A DNA stretch of 64,000 nt. It comes from Sedimentibacter sp. Lineage in GTDB: Bacteria > Bacillota > Clostridia > Tissierellales > Sedimentibacteraceae. Below, one piece after another: positions 44,632 to 54,230 of the stretch (the first letter of the stretch is position 1; every line of letters starts with the position of its first letter). The DNA lies in the NCBI GenBank assembly GCA_018436705.1, contig JAHDLA010000018.1:124001-188000 (forward strand), given 5' to 3'. The position numbers and the translations under genes were made by a program. The notes beneath the pieces are model-generated. The model was not told the origin of the DNA. It made no database searches and worked only from the letters and a program-made list of their open reading frames with translations.

Positions 44632-45948
44632 ATGAAAAAGGCAATTCTTTATATTAATCAGTTTTTTGGTCAGATAGGCGGAGAAGATAAAGCAGATTTC
44701 GCTCCTGAAATAAGAGATGGTCTTGTTGGACCAGCTTTGGAACTGCAAAAAAAATTGGGTGATGATGTAAAAGTAACTCACACAATAATTTGCGGCGACA
44801 ATTTCATGGGCTCTCACACAGAGGAAGCTGTTAAAACCATATTAGGTTTCTTAAAGGACAAAGAATTTGACATATTCTTTGCAGGACCAGCATTCAGAGC
44901 AGGAAGATACGGTAGTGCATGCGGTCATATTGGAAAAGCAGTTTTAAATGAATTCAAAGTACCTGTTATTTCTTCAATGAATGAAGAAAACCCTGGCGTT
45001 GAAATGTTCCGCAAGGATATATATATTTTCAAGGGTGGCGCAAGTGCGGCTGCAATGAGAAAAGATGTTTCAAAAATAGCTGCTTTCGGTAAGAAAATAT
45101 TAAACGGCGAAGAGCTCTTACCGGCAGAAGAAGAAGGATATTACGGAAGAGGCGTAAGATGTGTAACATGGACAAATCCGCCTGTATATGCTGCTGACAG
45201 AGCTGTTGACATGCTTATTAAAAAAGTTAACGGCGAACCATTTTCAACAGAGCTCCCGATACCACCGAAGGATACTGTTGAAATTGCTCCTCCTATTAAA
45301 GATTTATCCAAGGCAAAAATAGCAATAGTTACCTCTGGCGGAATTGTACCTGTTGATAATCCTGACAGAATACAGTCTGCATCAGCTACAAGATGGGGAA
45401 GATACAACATTGCAGGTATGGATAAGTTGGAAAGCGGAGAATTTAAAACTATACATGCCGGATTCGATCCTGAAGTTGCAAACGGAAATCCAAATGTTAT
45501 AGTACCTCTTGATGTCATGAGAGTTTATGAAAAAGAAGGAAAAATAGGAAAGCTTGATGACTACTTCTATTCAACAGTCGGTACCGGAACCACTCAGGGA
45601 GAGGCTGCAAGAATGGCAAAGGAAATGATTGTTTATCTACAAAAGGAACATGTTGACGGAGTTATAATGGTATCAACCTGAGGCACCTGTACACGTTGCG
45701 GTGCAACGATGGTAAAAGAAATAGAACGTGCAGGATTCCCTGTTGTTCAAATGTGCAATCTTGTTCCTGTTGCTAAAACAGTTGGAGCGAACAAAATAGT
45801 TCCTACGTTCTCTATTCCTTATCCTCTGGGAGATCCATCAAGAAGTAAGGAAGAGCAGTGGAAAATGAGTTATCATAGAGTTGGTGTTGCATTAGATGCT
45901 TTGACAACTGATATTAAAGATCAAACTGTATTCAAAGTTCAAATATAA
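44632..45948 (+). CDS. grdH: Betaine reductase component B gamma subunit, selenoprotein
   Basis: This 438-residue selenoprotein reads through an in-frame UGA at 45679-45681, codon 350. The motif around it is ST-U-GTCTRC, so the U-x-x-C-x-x-C arrangement known for GrdB/GrdF/GrdH is intact. Both halves are in the same frame, with a SECIS-like hairpin 12 bases after the UGA. The protein makes the substrate-binding component with GrdI. Betaine specificity is inferred from the adjacent transporter. GGAGGTG precedes the ATG. Confidence 0.9.
45694..45708 (+). promoter_or_regulatory. SECIS-like hairpin after UGA codon
   Basis: CGTTGC-GGT-GCAACG is a perfect 6-bp stem with a 3-base GGT loop, 12 bases downstream of the UGA. 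Bacterial SECIS elements have a short stem at this distance with a guanine/uracil-containing small loop, recognised by SelB. Confidence 0.8.
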
Positions 45949-46009
45949 GTTAATTTAAAGATATGGGGATGTATTAAAACCATCCCCAATCTAAAGGTGC
46001 GGAGGAAAT

Positions 46010-47500
46010 ATGAATGATATAAATAAAAAAAATAATAAAGTGTTTTACATATCTCTCATTTTTTCAACATCAATAGTATTATGGGGAATTATAGGTCAAG
46101 CGAGCTTTGCCAGTGCTGCAAATTCTTTACTGCACTTCCTCTCAAAATACTTCGGGTGGTCATACTTATTGTCAATGTTGATATTCGTAATTTTTGCTGT
46201 CGCTCTGGCATTCAGCAAGTACGGAAATATAAAACTTGGTGCTGATGACTCAAAACCCGAATATAGTACAGCATCATGGTTTGCTATGTTATTTGGAGCA
46301 GGAATGGGTATCGGATTGGTATTCTGGGGTACAGCAGAACCTATATCACATTTTGTGAAACCTCTGGGAGATATAGAACCCGGAAGTTTAGAGGCAGCTG
46401 ACTTTGCAATTAAAACGTCTTTCATGCATTGGGGTTTTCATCCATGGGCTAATTACAGCATCATAGGTCTGGCTCTCGCTTATTTTCAGTTTAGGAAAAA
46501 TAAACCGGGGCTTATCAGCAGCATATTTATTCCCCTTCTAGGAGAAAAAAGGGTTCAAGGTCCCATAGGAAACCTTATTGATATTTTAGCTGTTTTTGCT
46601 ACAGTATCAGGTGTTGCAACGTCTTTAGGATTGGGTACTTTACAGATAAACAGTGGCTTAAACTATCTTTTTAACATTCCGGAAACACCCATAGTTCAAA
46701 TAATAATAATATCCATTATCACTGTATTATTTATTTGGACTGCTGTAACAGGTATTGATAAAGGAATCAAGGCATTGGGAGATATAAATTTATACCTTGC
46801 ATTTGGATTGCTTTCATTGGTTATAATTGTTGGGCCAACGCTGGGAACAATAAACAACATGACTAACGGCCTGGGATTATATTTAAATGATTTTCTGAAA
46901 GACAGCCTTGGAATAAGTGCATTTGGAGACAATTCATGGCTTGAAGGGTGGAGAATATTCTACTGGGCATGGTGGATTGCTTGGGCTCCTTTTGTAGGAA
47001 GCTTTATCGCCAGAATATCAAAAGGAAGGACTATAAAAGAATTTGTAGGCGGGGTTATAGTCGCTCCGGCACTTGCATCAATAGTATGGTTTTCAGCCTT
47101 TGGAAGCCTTGGACTGAATTTAATTGATAAGGTTGGAGTTGAAGGTATTACAGCTATGACCGAAGCTCCTGAAACAGCTTTGTTTCAAGTATTAAAATAC
47201 TATCCTCTTGGAAACATATTGTCACTAGTTACAGTTGCATTGTTATGTACATTCTTTGTAACATCTGCTAACTCTGCAACATTTGTACTTGGCATGTTAA
47301 CGTCTGAAGGAAATTTGAATCCAAATAGAAATAGAAAAGTTCTGTGGGGATTAATTCAGTCATTCCTTGCAACTGCATTACTGCTTTCAGGAGGATTGCA
47401 AGCGTTACAGACAGCTTCAGTCGCAGCAGCATTCCCATTTATCTTTGTAATGCTTTTTGCAATGGTTTCTCTATTGAAAGCTTTAAAAACGGAAATATAA
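46010..47500 (+). CDS. BCCT-family glycine betaine transporter
   Basis: This 496-residue, multi-pass symporter has the BCCT hallmarks GAGMGIGLVFWGTAEPISHF (residues ~95-114) and the aromatic betaine-binding segment FYWAWWIAWAPFVGSFIARISKGRT. GGAGG precedes the ATG, 61 bases after grdH. Placed directly after betaine reductase genes, it most likely supplies betaine as electron acceptor rather than as osmolyte. The C-terminal regulatory tail is short, which fits metabolic rather than osmotic control. Confidence 0.92.
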   Translation: MNDINKKNNKVFYISLIFSTSIVLWGIIGQASFASAANSLLHFLSKYFGWSYLLSMLIFVIFAVALAFSKYGNIKLGADDSKPEYSTASWFAMLFGAGMGIGLVFWGTAEPISHFVKPLGDIEPGSLEAADFAIKTSFMHWGFHPWANYSIIGLALAYFQFRKNKPGLISSIFIPLLGEKRVQGPIGNLIDILAVFATVSGVATSLGLGTLQINSGLNYLFNIPETPIVQIIIISIITVLFIWTAVTGIDKGIKALGDINLYLAFGLLSLVIIVGPTLGTINNMTNGLGLYLNDFLKDSLGISAFGDNSWLEGWRIFYWAWWIAWAPFVGSFIARISKGRTIKEFVGGVIVAPALASIVWFSAFGSLGLNLIDKVGVEGITAMTEAPETALFQVLKYYPLGNILSLVTVALLCTFFVTSANSATFVLGMLTSEGNLNPNRNRKVLWGLIQSFLATALLLSGGLQALQTASVAAAFPFIFVMLFAMVSLLKALKTEI

Positions 47501-47553
47501 AAATAAACTAATTTTAATTTCAAAATAATTTTAAATATAAAAACTCACCCATA

Positions 47554-47585
47554 AAAAACTCTTCCCCTAGCCAGGAAGAGTTTTT
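47554..47585 (+). terminator. Intrinsic terminator of the grdI-grdH-transporter operon
   Basis: AAAAACTCTTCC pairs with GGAAGAGTTTTT around an 8-base loop. It is symmetrical, so it may also serve the convergent gene at 47610. Confidence 0.85.
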
Positions 47586-47609
47586 AACTGCATTATTACC
47601 ACAAATTTC

Positions 47610-48419
47610 TTAGATAAACAACAAGAGGCTTACAGCCATCACAGCCATTCCCCCAACAAGCCCGTATATTGCCAGATGATGCTCTCCATATTCTCTTGCG
47701 GAAGGTAGAAGTTCATCAAGACTTATATATACCATGATTCCTGCAACTGATGCAAATATAAATCCAAACATAGCATCATTAAAAAATCTGAATAAAATCA
47801 AATACCCTATAATTGCCCCAATCGGCTCCGATAATCCTGATAAAAATGATAGCTTAAATGCCTTTTTCCTGCTGCCCGTAGCATAAAATATAGGAACAGC
47901 AACCGCAATTCCTTCAGGTATGTTGTGTATTGCAATCGCAAATGCGATAGGCACTCCAAGACTTGGATCATTCAGTGCAGCTGTAAATGTCGCAAGCCCT
48001 TCCGGAAAGTTATGTATACCTATGGCAAGTGCAGTAAACATACCCATCCTCATCAAACTGGATTTATGTTCTTCACTTTCTCCGTCCATTTCCTCCACAG
48101 TATGTACTTCATGAGGATTTTCCGTTGATGGAATCAAATTATCAATAACAGCTATAATAAGAATACCGAAAAAAAATCCTCCCACAGTTGCCCAAGTACC
48201 CATTTTCACTCCCATTACTGCAATTAAAGAATCTTTTGCTTTAACAAAGATTTCAACAAATGAAACATAAATCATTACACCTGCTGAAAAACCTAATGCA
48301 ACAGATAAAAATTTAGTGTTAGTCCTTTTTGTAAGCAACGAAAGTGCACTTCCTATCCCTGTGGAAAGCCCGGCAAAAAGCGTCAGTAAAAAGGCAAACA
48401 TAACATTAGATAGCTCCAT
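47610..48419 (-). CDS. zupT: ZIP-family metal transporter (ZupT-like)
   Basis: This 269-residue membrane protein imports Zn2+ and related divalent metals. Two family motifs with metal-binding histidines and glutamates are clear: [10 protein letters not shown] and [14 protein letters not shown] in the central helices, with [14 protein letters not shown] near the end. A His-poor acidic loop ([16 protein letters not shown]) lies between helices III and IV. AAAGGAG-type site before the ATG. Confidence 0.92.
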   Translation of the reverse strand: MELSNVMFAFLLTLFAGLSTGIGSALSLLTKRTNTKFLSVALGFSAGVMIYVSFVEIFVKAKDSLIAVMGVKMGTWATVGGFFFGILIIAVIDNLIPSTENPHEVHTVEEMDGESEEHKSSLMRMGMFTALAIGIHNFPEGLATFTAALNDPSLGVPIAFAIAIHNIPEGIAVAVPIFYATGSRKKAFKLSFLSGLSEPIGAIIGYLILFRFFNDAMFGFIFASVAGIMVYISLDELLPSAREYGEHHLAIYGLVGGMAVMAVSLLLFI

Positions 48420-48556
48420 ATAATACTCCTTTCAATGTCATTTCCATACAATTAATTATACACCAAAATATCCTAATATAAACTTGTTTATAAACAGCTT
48501 TGTAATTTTTTGTTATTAATGGCAGCCAAAAAACTGCAGAACATAAAATGAACAAA

Positions 48557-48590
48557 CACACGGCATATCCGAAATCGACTATGCCGTGTG
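48557..48590 (-). terminator. Hairpin after NifX-type gene
   Basis: CACACGGCATA pairs with TATGCCGTGTG, about 30 bases beyond the stop at 48622. The T run is short. Confidence 0.5.
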
Positions 48591-48621
48591 CTGTAATCAA
48601 TACTTCTTAATTGTAGGCGTA

Positions 48622-48981
48622 TTATTCGCCACATTCATCATGATGCTGATGCTCATGGCAGACTGAACCTGTTGATTTTAATGAACCTTTAAGATATGCT
48701 TCCGTTGCTGCCTTGGCATCACCGCTGGCACCCACAATTACTTCTATCCCTTTTTCATTAAAAATATCTATGGCTCCGCCCCCCATTCCGCCTGATATGA
48801 TTACATTAACTCCCATATCATTTAAAAAGTTCGGCAAAAATCCAGGTCTGTGTCCCGGATTTGGAATTGACTCAACTTTTGTAATCACGTCATTTTCAGT
48901 CTCAAAAATATTAAAATTTATACAATGTCCAAAGTGTTCCGTTACTCTTTCATTTTCGCTGGCAACTGCTATTTTTATCAT
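48622..48981 (-). CDS. NifX/NifB C-terminal-like (dinitrogenase Fe-Mo cofactor) protein
   Basis: This 119-residue single-domain protein begins IKIAVASENERVTEHFGHC and contains the typical ISGGMGGGAIDIFNEKGIEVI segment; the tail is His-rich (CHEHQHHDECGE). Homologues carry iron-sulfur or cofactor precursors. The start is the ATG at 48981 after AAAGGAG; the longer frame has no site. It closes the four-gene operon with two MinD-ferredoxin ATPases, an arrangement common in anaerobes and not evidence for nitrogen fixation. Confidence 0.88.
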   Translation of the reverse strand: MIKIAVASENERVTEHFGHCINFNIFETENDVITKVESIPNPGHRPGFLPNFLNDMGVNVIISGGMGGGAIDIFNEKGIEVIVGASGDAKAATEAYLKGSLKSTGSVCHEHQHHDECGE

Positions 48982-49062
48982 TTTTATCTCCTTTATATAT
49001 ATTATATGGTGCAAGGTATTTATCCTCAACCATTTCCTAAACTTATTTTTATTCTCACTCCA

Positions 49063-49926
49063 TCAACTGTACAGTAATTCCATAGTTTTGCTGTATAAAT
49101 GCTTTACAACCGTACCAGATTTACATTCTACATCGACAATGCTATGACCATTATTTACAGCCTTAACAGCTTCCGAATCATAAGGTATTCTGCCTACAAA
49201 CGGAATTTTATTATCTTTACAAAACATTTCTATTCTTTCAGAATTTTCATAATTAATATCGTATTTATTTATGCAAACTGCAATCCTTGCACCGAACTTA
49301 GCTGCGGTATTTATTATCCTTTCCATATCACTGATACCTGAAACAGAAGGCTCCGCAACTATCAACACCATATGGACACCGCTCAGTGACGCTATAACAG
49401 GGCACCCTATTCCAGGTGAGCCGTCAATTATTGATAATTCAACATTAGGAGCTGCTGACCTCATTTGTTTTTTCACTTCACTTACCAACATTCCGGAAGT
49501 GCCGTTTCCCATTTTTAACTGTGCAGTTGAAAAGACTTTTTCTCTTTCGGAATACAGCATAAGCTCTCCGGCAACAGATTGTCTCAAGCTTACCGCATTG
49601 ACAGGGCAAACAAGTTCGCAAACACCGCAACCTTCGCAGGCAAAAGGATCGACTTTATACATTTCTGTTTTAGATATGGCACCAAATCTGCAACTTCTAG
49701 CACATTTGCCACAATCAATGCATATTTTCGGGTCTATTTCTGCTTTTGGGAGTCCATAATAATCCGTTATTTCCGGATTGGTGTTTTGTCCGGCTATAAG
49801 GTGTAAATTAGGAGCATCAACATCGCAGTCAGCATATGCTTTAGCATCGGAAAGCTTTATAAATGCACTTGCTATCGTAGTCTTTCCGGTGCCGCCTTTA
49901 CCGCTGAGAATTAATAGCTGCTTCAT
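49063..49926 (-). CDS. MinD/Mrp-type ATPase with inserted ferredoxin domain, second copy
   Basis: This 287-residue deviant-Walker ATPase begins KQLLILSGKGGTGKT and carries two 4Fe-4S motifs near residues 68-110 (CIDCGKCARSCRF, CEGCGVCELVCPV). Proteins of this kind transfer iron-sulfur or metal cofactors using ATP. It is a paralogue of the preceding gene. AGGAGG lies before the ATG, and its 5' end overlaps the preceding gene by 29 bases, implying coupled translation. Confidence 0.9.
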   Translation of the reverse strand: MKQLLILSGKGGTGKTTIASAFIKLSDAKAYADCDVDAPNLHLIAGQNTNPEITDYYGLPKAEIDPKICIDCGKCARSCRFGAISKTEMYKVDPFACEGCGVCELVCPVNAVSLRQSVAGELMLYSEREKVFSTAQLKMGNGTSGMLVSEVKKQMRSAAPNVELSIIDGSPGIGCPVIASLSGVHMVLIVAEPSVSGISDMERIINTAAKFGARIAVCINKYDINYENSERIEMFCKDNKIPFVGRIPYDSEAVKAVNNGHSIVDVECKSGTVVKHLYSKTMELLYS

Positions 49927-50764
49927 TTTGCACCTCCTGTGTCACTTTATCAAGCAAAGATAAAAACAATTCTTTATATTTTTCACTTTTAAATACGGCA
50001 ATTTCCGCATTTGAGTTCAGCATTCCAAGCTCACTGTCAAATGGAATCCTGCTTAAAATTTCAATGTTATTTTCATGACAAAATCTTTCCGCAGGATTTT
50101 CTCCATCCGTGCATTTATTTAAAACTGCACCGAAAGGCTTTTTAAAAATTTTAACCAATTCGTAAACCATGTTGAGATTGTGAACACCAAACAAGGTAGG
50201 TTCAGCAACCAATATGCAATAGTCCGCATCTTTGATGCTCTCCATTACACTGCACGCGCTTCCGGGCGGACAGTCAATAAAAACATTCTTTCCTGCCACG
50301 GCATTGCTCTCATCAAGAAGATCTTTTATAATAGGAATACCTGAAACTTCTCCTGTGTTCAACATCCCTGTACGCACGGTTATCTGATCTGAATTTCCTT
50401 CAAGCACTTTACCTACAGACTTATTTTTTTCCGTCAGCGCATTTTCCGGACATAACATTGCACATCCACCGCATGAATGGCATACCTCTTCAAATACAAT
50501 CAATTTGTCTCTTATATGAGCGAGCGCATTGTACTTGCAAAAATCAACGCATTTACGGCATCCGTTACACAAATCGTCATTGACCTGAGGAATTTTCACA
50601 TAAATTCCTTTTTCCTGAACGTTATCCGGTTTCAAAAAGAGATGACCATTTGGCTCCTCTACATCACAATCTATATATTCTGAATTACCTGATACGGCTG
50701 CCAGATTAACCGAAACTAAAGTTTTTCCCGTTCCGCCCTTACCGCTCAGAACAGCAATCTTCAT
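49898..50764 (-). CDS. MinD/Mrp-type ATPase with inserted ferredoxin domain, first copy
   Basis: This 288-residue protein begins MKIAVLSGKGGTGKT and has CNGCRKCVDFCKY and CHSCGGCAMLCPE ferredoxin motifs. I chose the ATG at 50764, right after GGAGG; the longer frame to 50938 runs over the preceding gene and lacks a site. The two ATPases likely form a heterodimer, since both copies are intact and overlap. Confidence 0.9.
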   Translation of the reverse strand: MKIAVLSGKGGTGKTLVSVNLAAVSGNSEYIDCDVEEPNGHLFLKPDNVQEKGIYVKIPQVNDDLCNGCRKCVDFCKYNALAHIRDKLIVFEEVCHSCGGCAMLCPENALTEKNKSVGKVLEGNSDQITVRTGMLNTGEVSGIPIIKDLLDESNAVAGKNVFIDCPPGSACSVMESIKDADYCILVAEPTLFGVHNLNMVYELVKIFKKPFGAVLNKCTDGENPAERFCHENNIEILSRIPFDSELGMLNSNAEIAVFKSEKYKELFLSLLDKVTQEVQNEAAINSQR

Positions 50765-50765
50765 A

Positions 50766-51137
50766 TTAATTGCCTCCGTGATGGCCGTGGAATCCGGCAT
50801 GTATTTCATCAAGTTGAGAAAGCTCTCCCGCAATAAATGCATCAATGTTCTCCTTTGCAGAAGAACTCCTTGTTTTAAATATTTTAATATCAGCAGCCTT
50901 AAGTACTTCAGCTGCATTTTCTCCGCATCGACGCGCAAGTACCAATTCAGCCCCGCTGTCTACTATTGCCTGAGCCGCTTTAATTCCAGCTCCTCCTGTC
51001 ATAGCTGCTGCACTATTGTCAAGAAACACAGCTTCATTTGCTTCGGTATCATAAATCATAAAGTAAGGTGCCCGGCCAAATGACACGCACTCCTCTGTTT
51101 TAATGTCTTTTTTATCTACGGGTATTGCTATTTTCAT
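50766..51137 (-). CDS. NifX/NifB C-terminal-like protein, first gene of operon
   Basis: This 123-residue protein begins MKIAIPVDKKDIKTEECVSFG and has AAAMTGGAGIKAAQ in the middle and a His-containing end (IHAGFHGHHGGN). Start at 51137 after GGAGG. It is the first gene of the four-gene operon behind the palindrome-flanked promoter. It is a divergent paralogue of the fourth gene. Confidence 0.88.
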   Translation of the reverse strand: MKIAIPVDKKDIKTEECVSFGRAPYFMIYDTEANEAVFLDNSAAAMTGGAGIKAAQAIVDSGAELVLARRCGENAAEVLKAADIKIFKTRSSSAKENIDAFIAGELSQLDEIHAGFHGHHGGN

Positions 51138-51239
51138 AAAAGCCTCCATTTTTTCTTTACCGCACATTTGTACATCATGCCAAATGTTAATTCAAAGTAC
51201 TTATTGAACTTTTACAGCATATACTAATTCGTTGTTATC

Positions 51240-51289
51240 GACATATGTCATTTATGCTTTAATTATACTCCTTATTTGACATATGTCAA
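51240..51289 (-). promoter_or_regulatory. Promoter of the NifX-MinD operon with two palindromic operators
   Basis: On the minus strand TTGACA (51284-51289), a 16-base spacer, and TATAAT (51262-51267). The palindrome GACATATGTC occurs at 51278-51287, overlapping the -35 box, and again at 51240-51249, just downstream of the -10. The copies are 38 bases apart. A dimeric repressor blocking this promoter is the simplest reading; no regulator gene is adjacent. Confidence 0.8.
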
Positions 51290-51357
51290 TAATATTTTAG
51301 AGGTTTTCCAAAAATTTGTTTTTATATCTTTGCAATTTATTTAAGTACAAAAAATTT

Positions 51358-52194
51358 TTAATAGTGCTCAATTAATATTTTCGAACCATTTTCATTAAAA
51401 TATATAAAATCTCCTTCAGGATAATGCCAGACAGAGCTAACAACTCTTGGCATCCATATTTCGTTGCTCTGATGATAGTCTTCAACTATTGCCGACCATG
51501 GCGCCTTCCTCTCACTGCCGTCCATAGAGACCGATATTCTGTCATTTGTTCTGAAACTGCGCCATAGTCCGTCCTCATCAAATGTAAATACACCTGCAGC
51601 TGATATTCCGTAGCAACTTATCTCTGCCTCGGCATGCGTGCTGTCGATTTCCTTCCACGTAATGAAATCTTGCAACACTGCATTTGGGAAAATCAGGCTT
51701 TCAGACAAATATGTAACTAAGCATGCCCTGTCCATTTCAGCTCCTCTCTGATCGAATAGTGTTATAATCTTTGCAATAACTCCTTTCATTCTTCCCATTC
51801 CGCAATCATAGGAATCAAGCCCCTCAAATGGAATACCATACAAATTAGAATTTATAAACGCAAAGCGCTCAGGGCGTTTTACAAAATTGCACTGAGTGTG
51901 ATCAATCTTTATTGTCTTAGATGGTGACATCTTAAAATTTACATTTTTATAATATGCCTTCATATAACTCATTTTAGGCTTACCAATATACCCGCATTTC
52001 TTAAAATATTTTTGTACAGGCTCCGGAAGATTTATCATATCATTTTCAGTAAATACTTCTAATGTCTTGCTCATTGATTTAACTCTATTTTCAATCACAT
52101 TATTAAACTCTTTTTTTGTCTTTGAATACGGCATGTGAAGAAATAATATTAATAATACAATCACAAATAATCCTGATAATAGTAGATACCACAT
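51358..52194 (-). CDS. DUF6544-type membrane-anchored protein
   Basis: This 278-residue protein has one N-terminal membrane helix (LLLSGLFVIVLLILFLHM), then a soluble domain with LPEPVQKYFKKCGYIGKP and a C-terminal WMPRVVSSVWHYPEGDFIYFN segment. This pattern fits DUF6544-type proteins of Bacteroidetes and Firmicutes, function unknown. The soluble part is likely outside. It stands alone between the operon promoter and the interrupted MFS gene. Confidence 0.7.
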   Translation of the reverse strand: MWYLLLSGLFVIVLLILFLHMPYSKTKKEFNNVIENRVKSMSKTLEVFTENDMINLPEPVQKYFKKCGYIGKPKMSYMKAYYKNVNFKMSPSKTIKIDHTQCNFVKRPERFAFINSNLYGIPFEGLDSYDCGMGRMKGVIAKIITLFDQRGAEMDRACLVTYLSESLIFPNAVLQDFITWKEIDSTHAEAEISCYGISAAGVFTFDEDGLWRSFRTNDRISVSMDGSERKAPWSAIVEDYHQSNEIWMPRVVSSVWHYPEGDFIYFNENGSKILIEHY

Positions 52195-52287
52195 ACTCTT
52201 TTTTCCCCTTTCATATTTTCCAAATCTTTATCTTAAAAATACAAATGTTATTTTATATTTTGCTTTGAAATACCTATTTCTAAAATA

Positions 52288-53574
52288 TTATCTATTCATT
52301 TTAACAGCACAGTTAAACATAAAATATCCTATTATGAACATTATAGCGATAGATGCAACGCCAGTTTTTGAATTTCCGCTTATTTGAGTTGTTAAACCCA
52401 TTAAAAATGCTCCTGTAAAAGATGCTCCTTTTCCAAAAATATCAAAGAATCCAAAATACTCGCTTGATTTTTCTTTAGGAATGATTTTAGCAAAGTACGA
52501 CCTGGAAAGAGCTTGTATTGCTCCCTGAAACATTGCCACACACACGGCCAGGAGCCAAAATTCCCAAGCCTTATCCAATTGAAGTGCAAACAAAGTTATT
52601 AAAAAGTATCCTATTATGCTGACATTTATTAAATCTTTTGTCTTATATTTTTTAGAAAGTTTTCCGAACATTAGTGCAAATGGAAATGCAACAACCTGTG
52701 TCAGCAAAAGAGCAAACAGTAAATTGTTGTCACTTATGCCCACATCTTTTCCATAGGATGTTGCCATTTCAATTATTGTATATACTCCATCAATATAGAA
52801 AAAAAACGCCATAAGAAATATAAAAATTTCTTTTTAGTTTTTTATATCCATAAATGTATTTTTCAGCCGAAAAAGCGCCGCCTGAATGGCATTCTTTTTT
52901 GTTTCCACATAGTAAATTTGTCTATAATTTTTAAGCAGAGGAAAAGAGGCAGCAGTCCACCACGCCGCAGTTAATATGAAAGCAAATTTAGTTGCATTTG
53001 AAGCAGTGATAGAAAGTCTGTCTGAAAAGAGAATAATAACTAAACTCAAAGTAAAAGGAGCACAACTTCCTATGTACCCCCATGCATACCCAAGGGAAGA
53101 GAGCAGGTCCATTTTATCTTCAGCAGTTACATCCGGGAGCATGGAATCATAAAATATCAGACTTCCTGATATCCCTACCTTCGCAATTACAAATATAAAA
53201 AGAAACACAAGCCATGAAACGCTTATCGATAACACAGCACATCCAATTGCCCCAAGTAAAAGGAATACTGTAAACAAAGGTTTTTTATATCCTTTCGTGT
53301 CAGCAAGCGTTCCCAGTATAGGCCCTATTATTGCAACAATAAGTGTTGAAATTGATACTGCATATCCCCAATACGCTGTAGAATTTGAAGCCGATATGCC
53401 ACTTTCAGAAGCAATATTTTTAAAATAAATCGGTATAATCGTCGATATGAGCAATATAAATGCGGAATTTCCAATATCATACATAATCCAATGTTTTTCC
53501 AGCGATGTTAATTTACTTTTAGAAGAAATAATGATTCTCACCTCTTTATTTAAATATAATATATACACTACCAT
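52288..53574 (-). pseudogene. MFS transporter, UMF1/Atg22-type, interrupted by an in-frame stop
   Basis: The N-terminal half (53574-52834) and C-terminal half (52812-52288) are in the same frame and join into one normal 12-helix transporter of the UMF1 family. They are separated only by a TAA at 52834-52836 inside ...MDIKN-stop-KEIFIFLM. The flanking residues match what is expected across that junction. This is one nonsense change, so either an inactive gene, a read-through case or a sequence error. AAGAGGTGA precedes an ATT or GTG near 53535, so the start is uncertain. Confidence 0.75.
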
Positions 53575-53645
53575 GATACCATATATAGCTTATTTTTCAA
53601 CAAATAAAGAAGATAATTGCATATATATTCTGTAAATAATAAGAA

Positions 53646-53677
53646 AAATCTGCATACGTGAACTGGCATGCAGATTT
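53646..53677 (-). terminator. Intrinsic terminator after the CheX-type gene
   Basis: AAATCTGCAT and ATGCAGATTT form a 10-bp stem around a 12-base loop; TTTTT follows on the minus strand. Confidence 0.7.
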
Positions 53678-53780
53678 AATCTCAATATTTCAGAAACCGA
53701 TTATAAAGTATTAATCTGTTATTAATATATAAACAAGTCCTTCTTTCTATAACTTATAACTAGATAATATATCTGTGTTG

Positions 53781-54230
53781 TCAGTTAACCTGATTCAACC
53801 TTATATCCAGGCAAACTCCGCCAACAGATGTAGTTAGGCAACTTGTCTGGTGTATATCATACTCTTTGCCTTGATCAGATGAACCTTGCTTTGGCGGCAA
53901 TATGTCACATTTAAGCTTATTATCAGAAAGCATCGTAAGAACATTTCCGCTTATAATATTTGCAATTTCAGAAATCGCTGATGTAACAAACTCATCAACT
54001 GAATCCAAATCCATTCCAACCATAATATTAACCATACTTAATGAGGTTGATGGAGGAAACCTGTAAATAACTTCACCCTCAAGGTCTCCTGTTACTCCTA
54101 TTGATATATCCAAGGAATCATCACATACAAAATCATCTGCAGGATTATCCTCTATGTCCGAAAGATCAAGCATAAGTTTAAACACATCACGGGTTGCTTT
54201 AACAAATGAGTTATAAAGATTAGCGCTCAT
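53781..54230 (-). CDS. CheX-family (CheC/FliN-type phosphatase) protein
   Basis: This 149-residue protein has the CheX pattern: NLYNSFVKATRDVFKLML, a strand pair with GDLEGEVIYRF, and the SAISEIANIISGNVLTML segment, whose E..N acidic/asparagine pair is the CheY-P phosphatase site. It would lower CheY-P in chemotaxis or other receiver signalling. Start at 54230 after GGGGGTGG; the longer frame would lie within the hemerythrin gene. The two genes overlap by 11 bases. Confidence 0.85.
   Translation of the reverse strand: MSANLYNSFVKATRDVFKLMLDLSDIEDNPADDFVCDDSLDISIGVTGDLEGEVIYRFPPSTSLSMVNIMVGMDLDSVDEFVTSAISEIANIISGNVLTMLSDNKLKCDILPPKQGSSDQGKEYDIHQTSCLTTSVGGVCLDIRLNQVN

Noticed and set aside
45679..45681. 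grdH as a pseudogene with a premature stop
   Set aside because: The UGA sits in the exact selenocysteine motif and is followed by a SECIS-like hairpin; the frame continues intact.
48622..51137. Nitrogen-fixation genes
   Set aside because: NifX-like domains with MinD-ferredoxin ATPases occur in many anaerobes without nifHDK; no nitrogenase gene is present.
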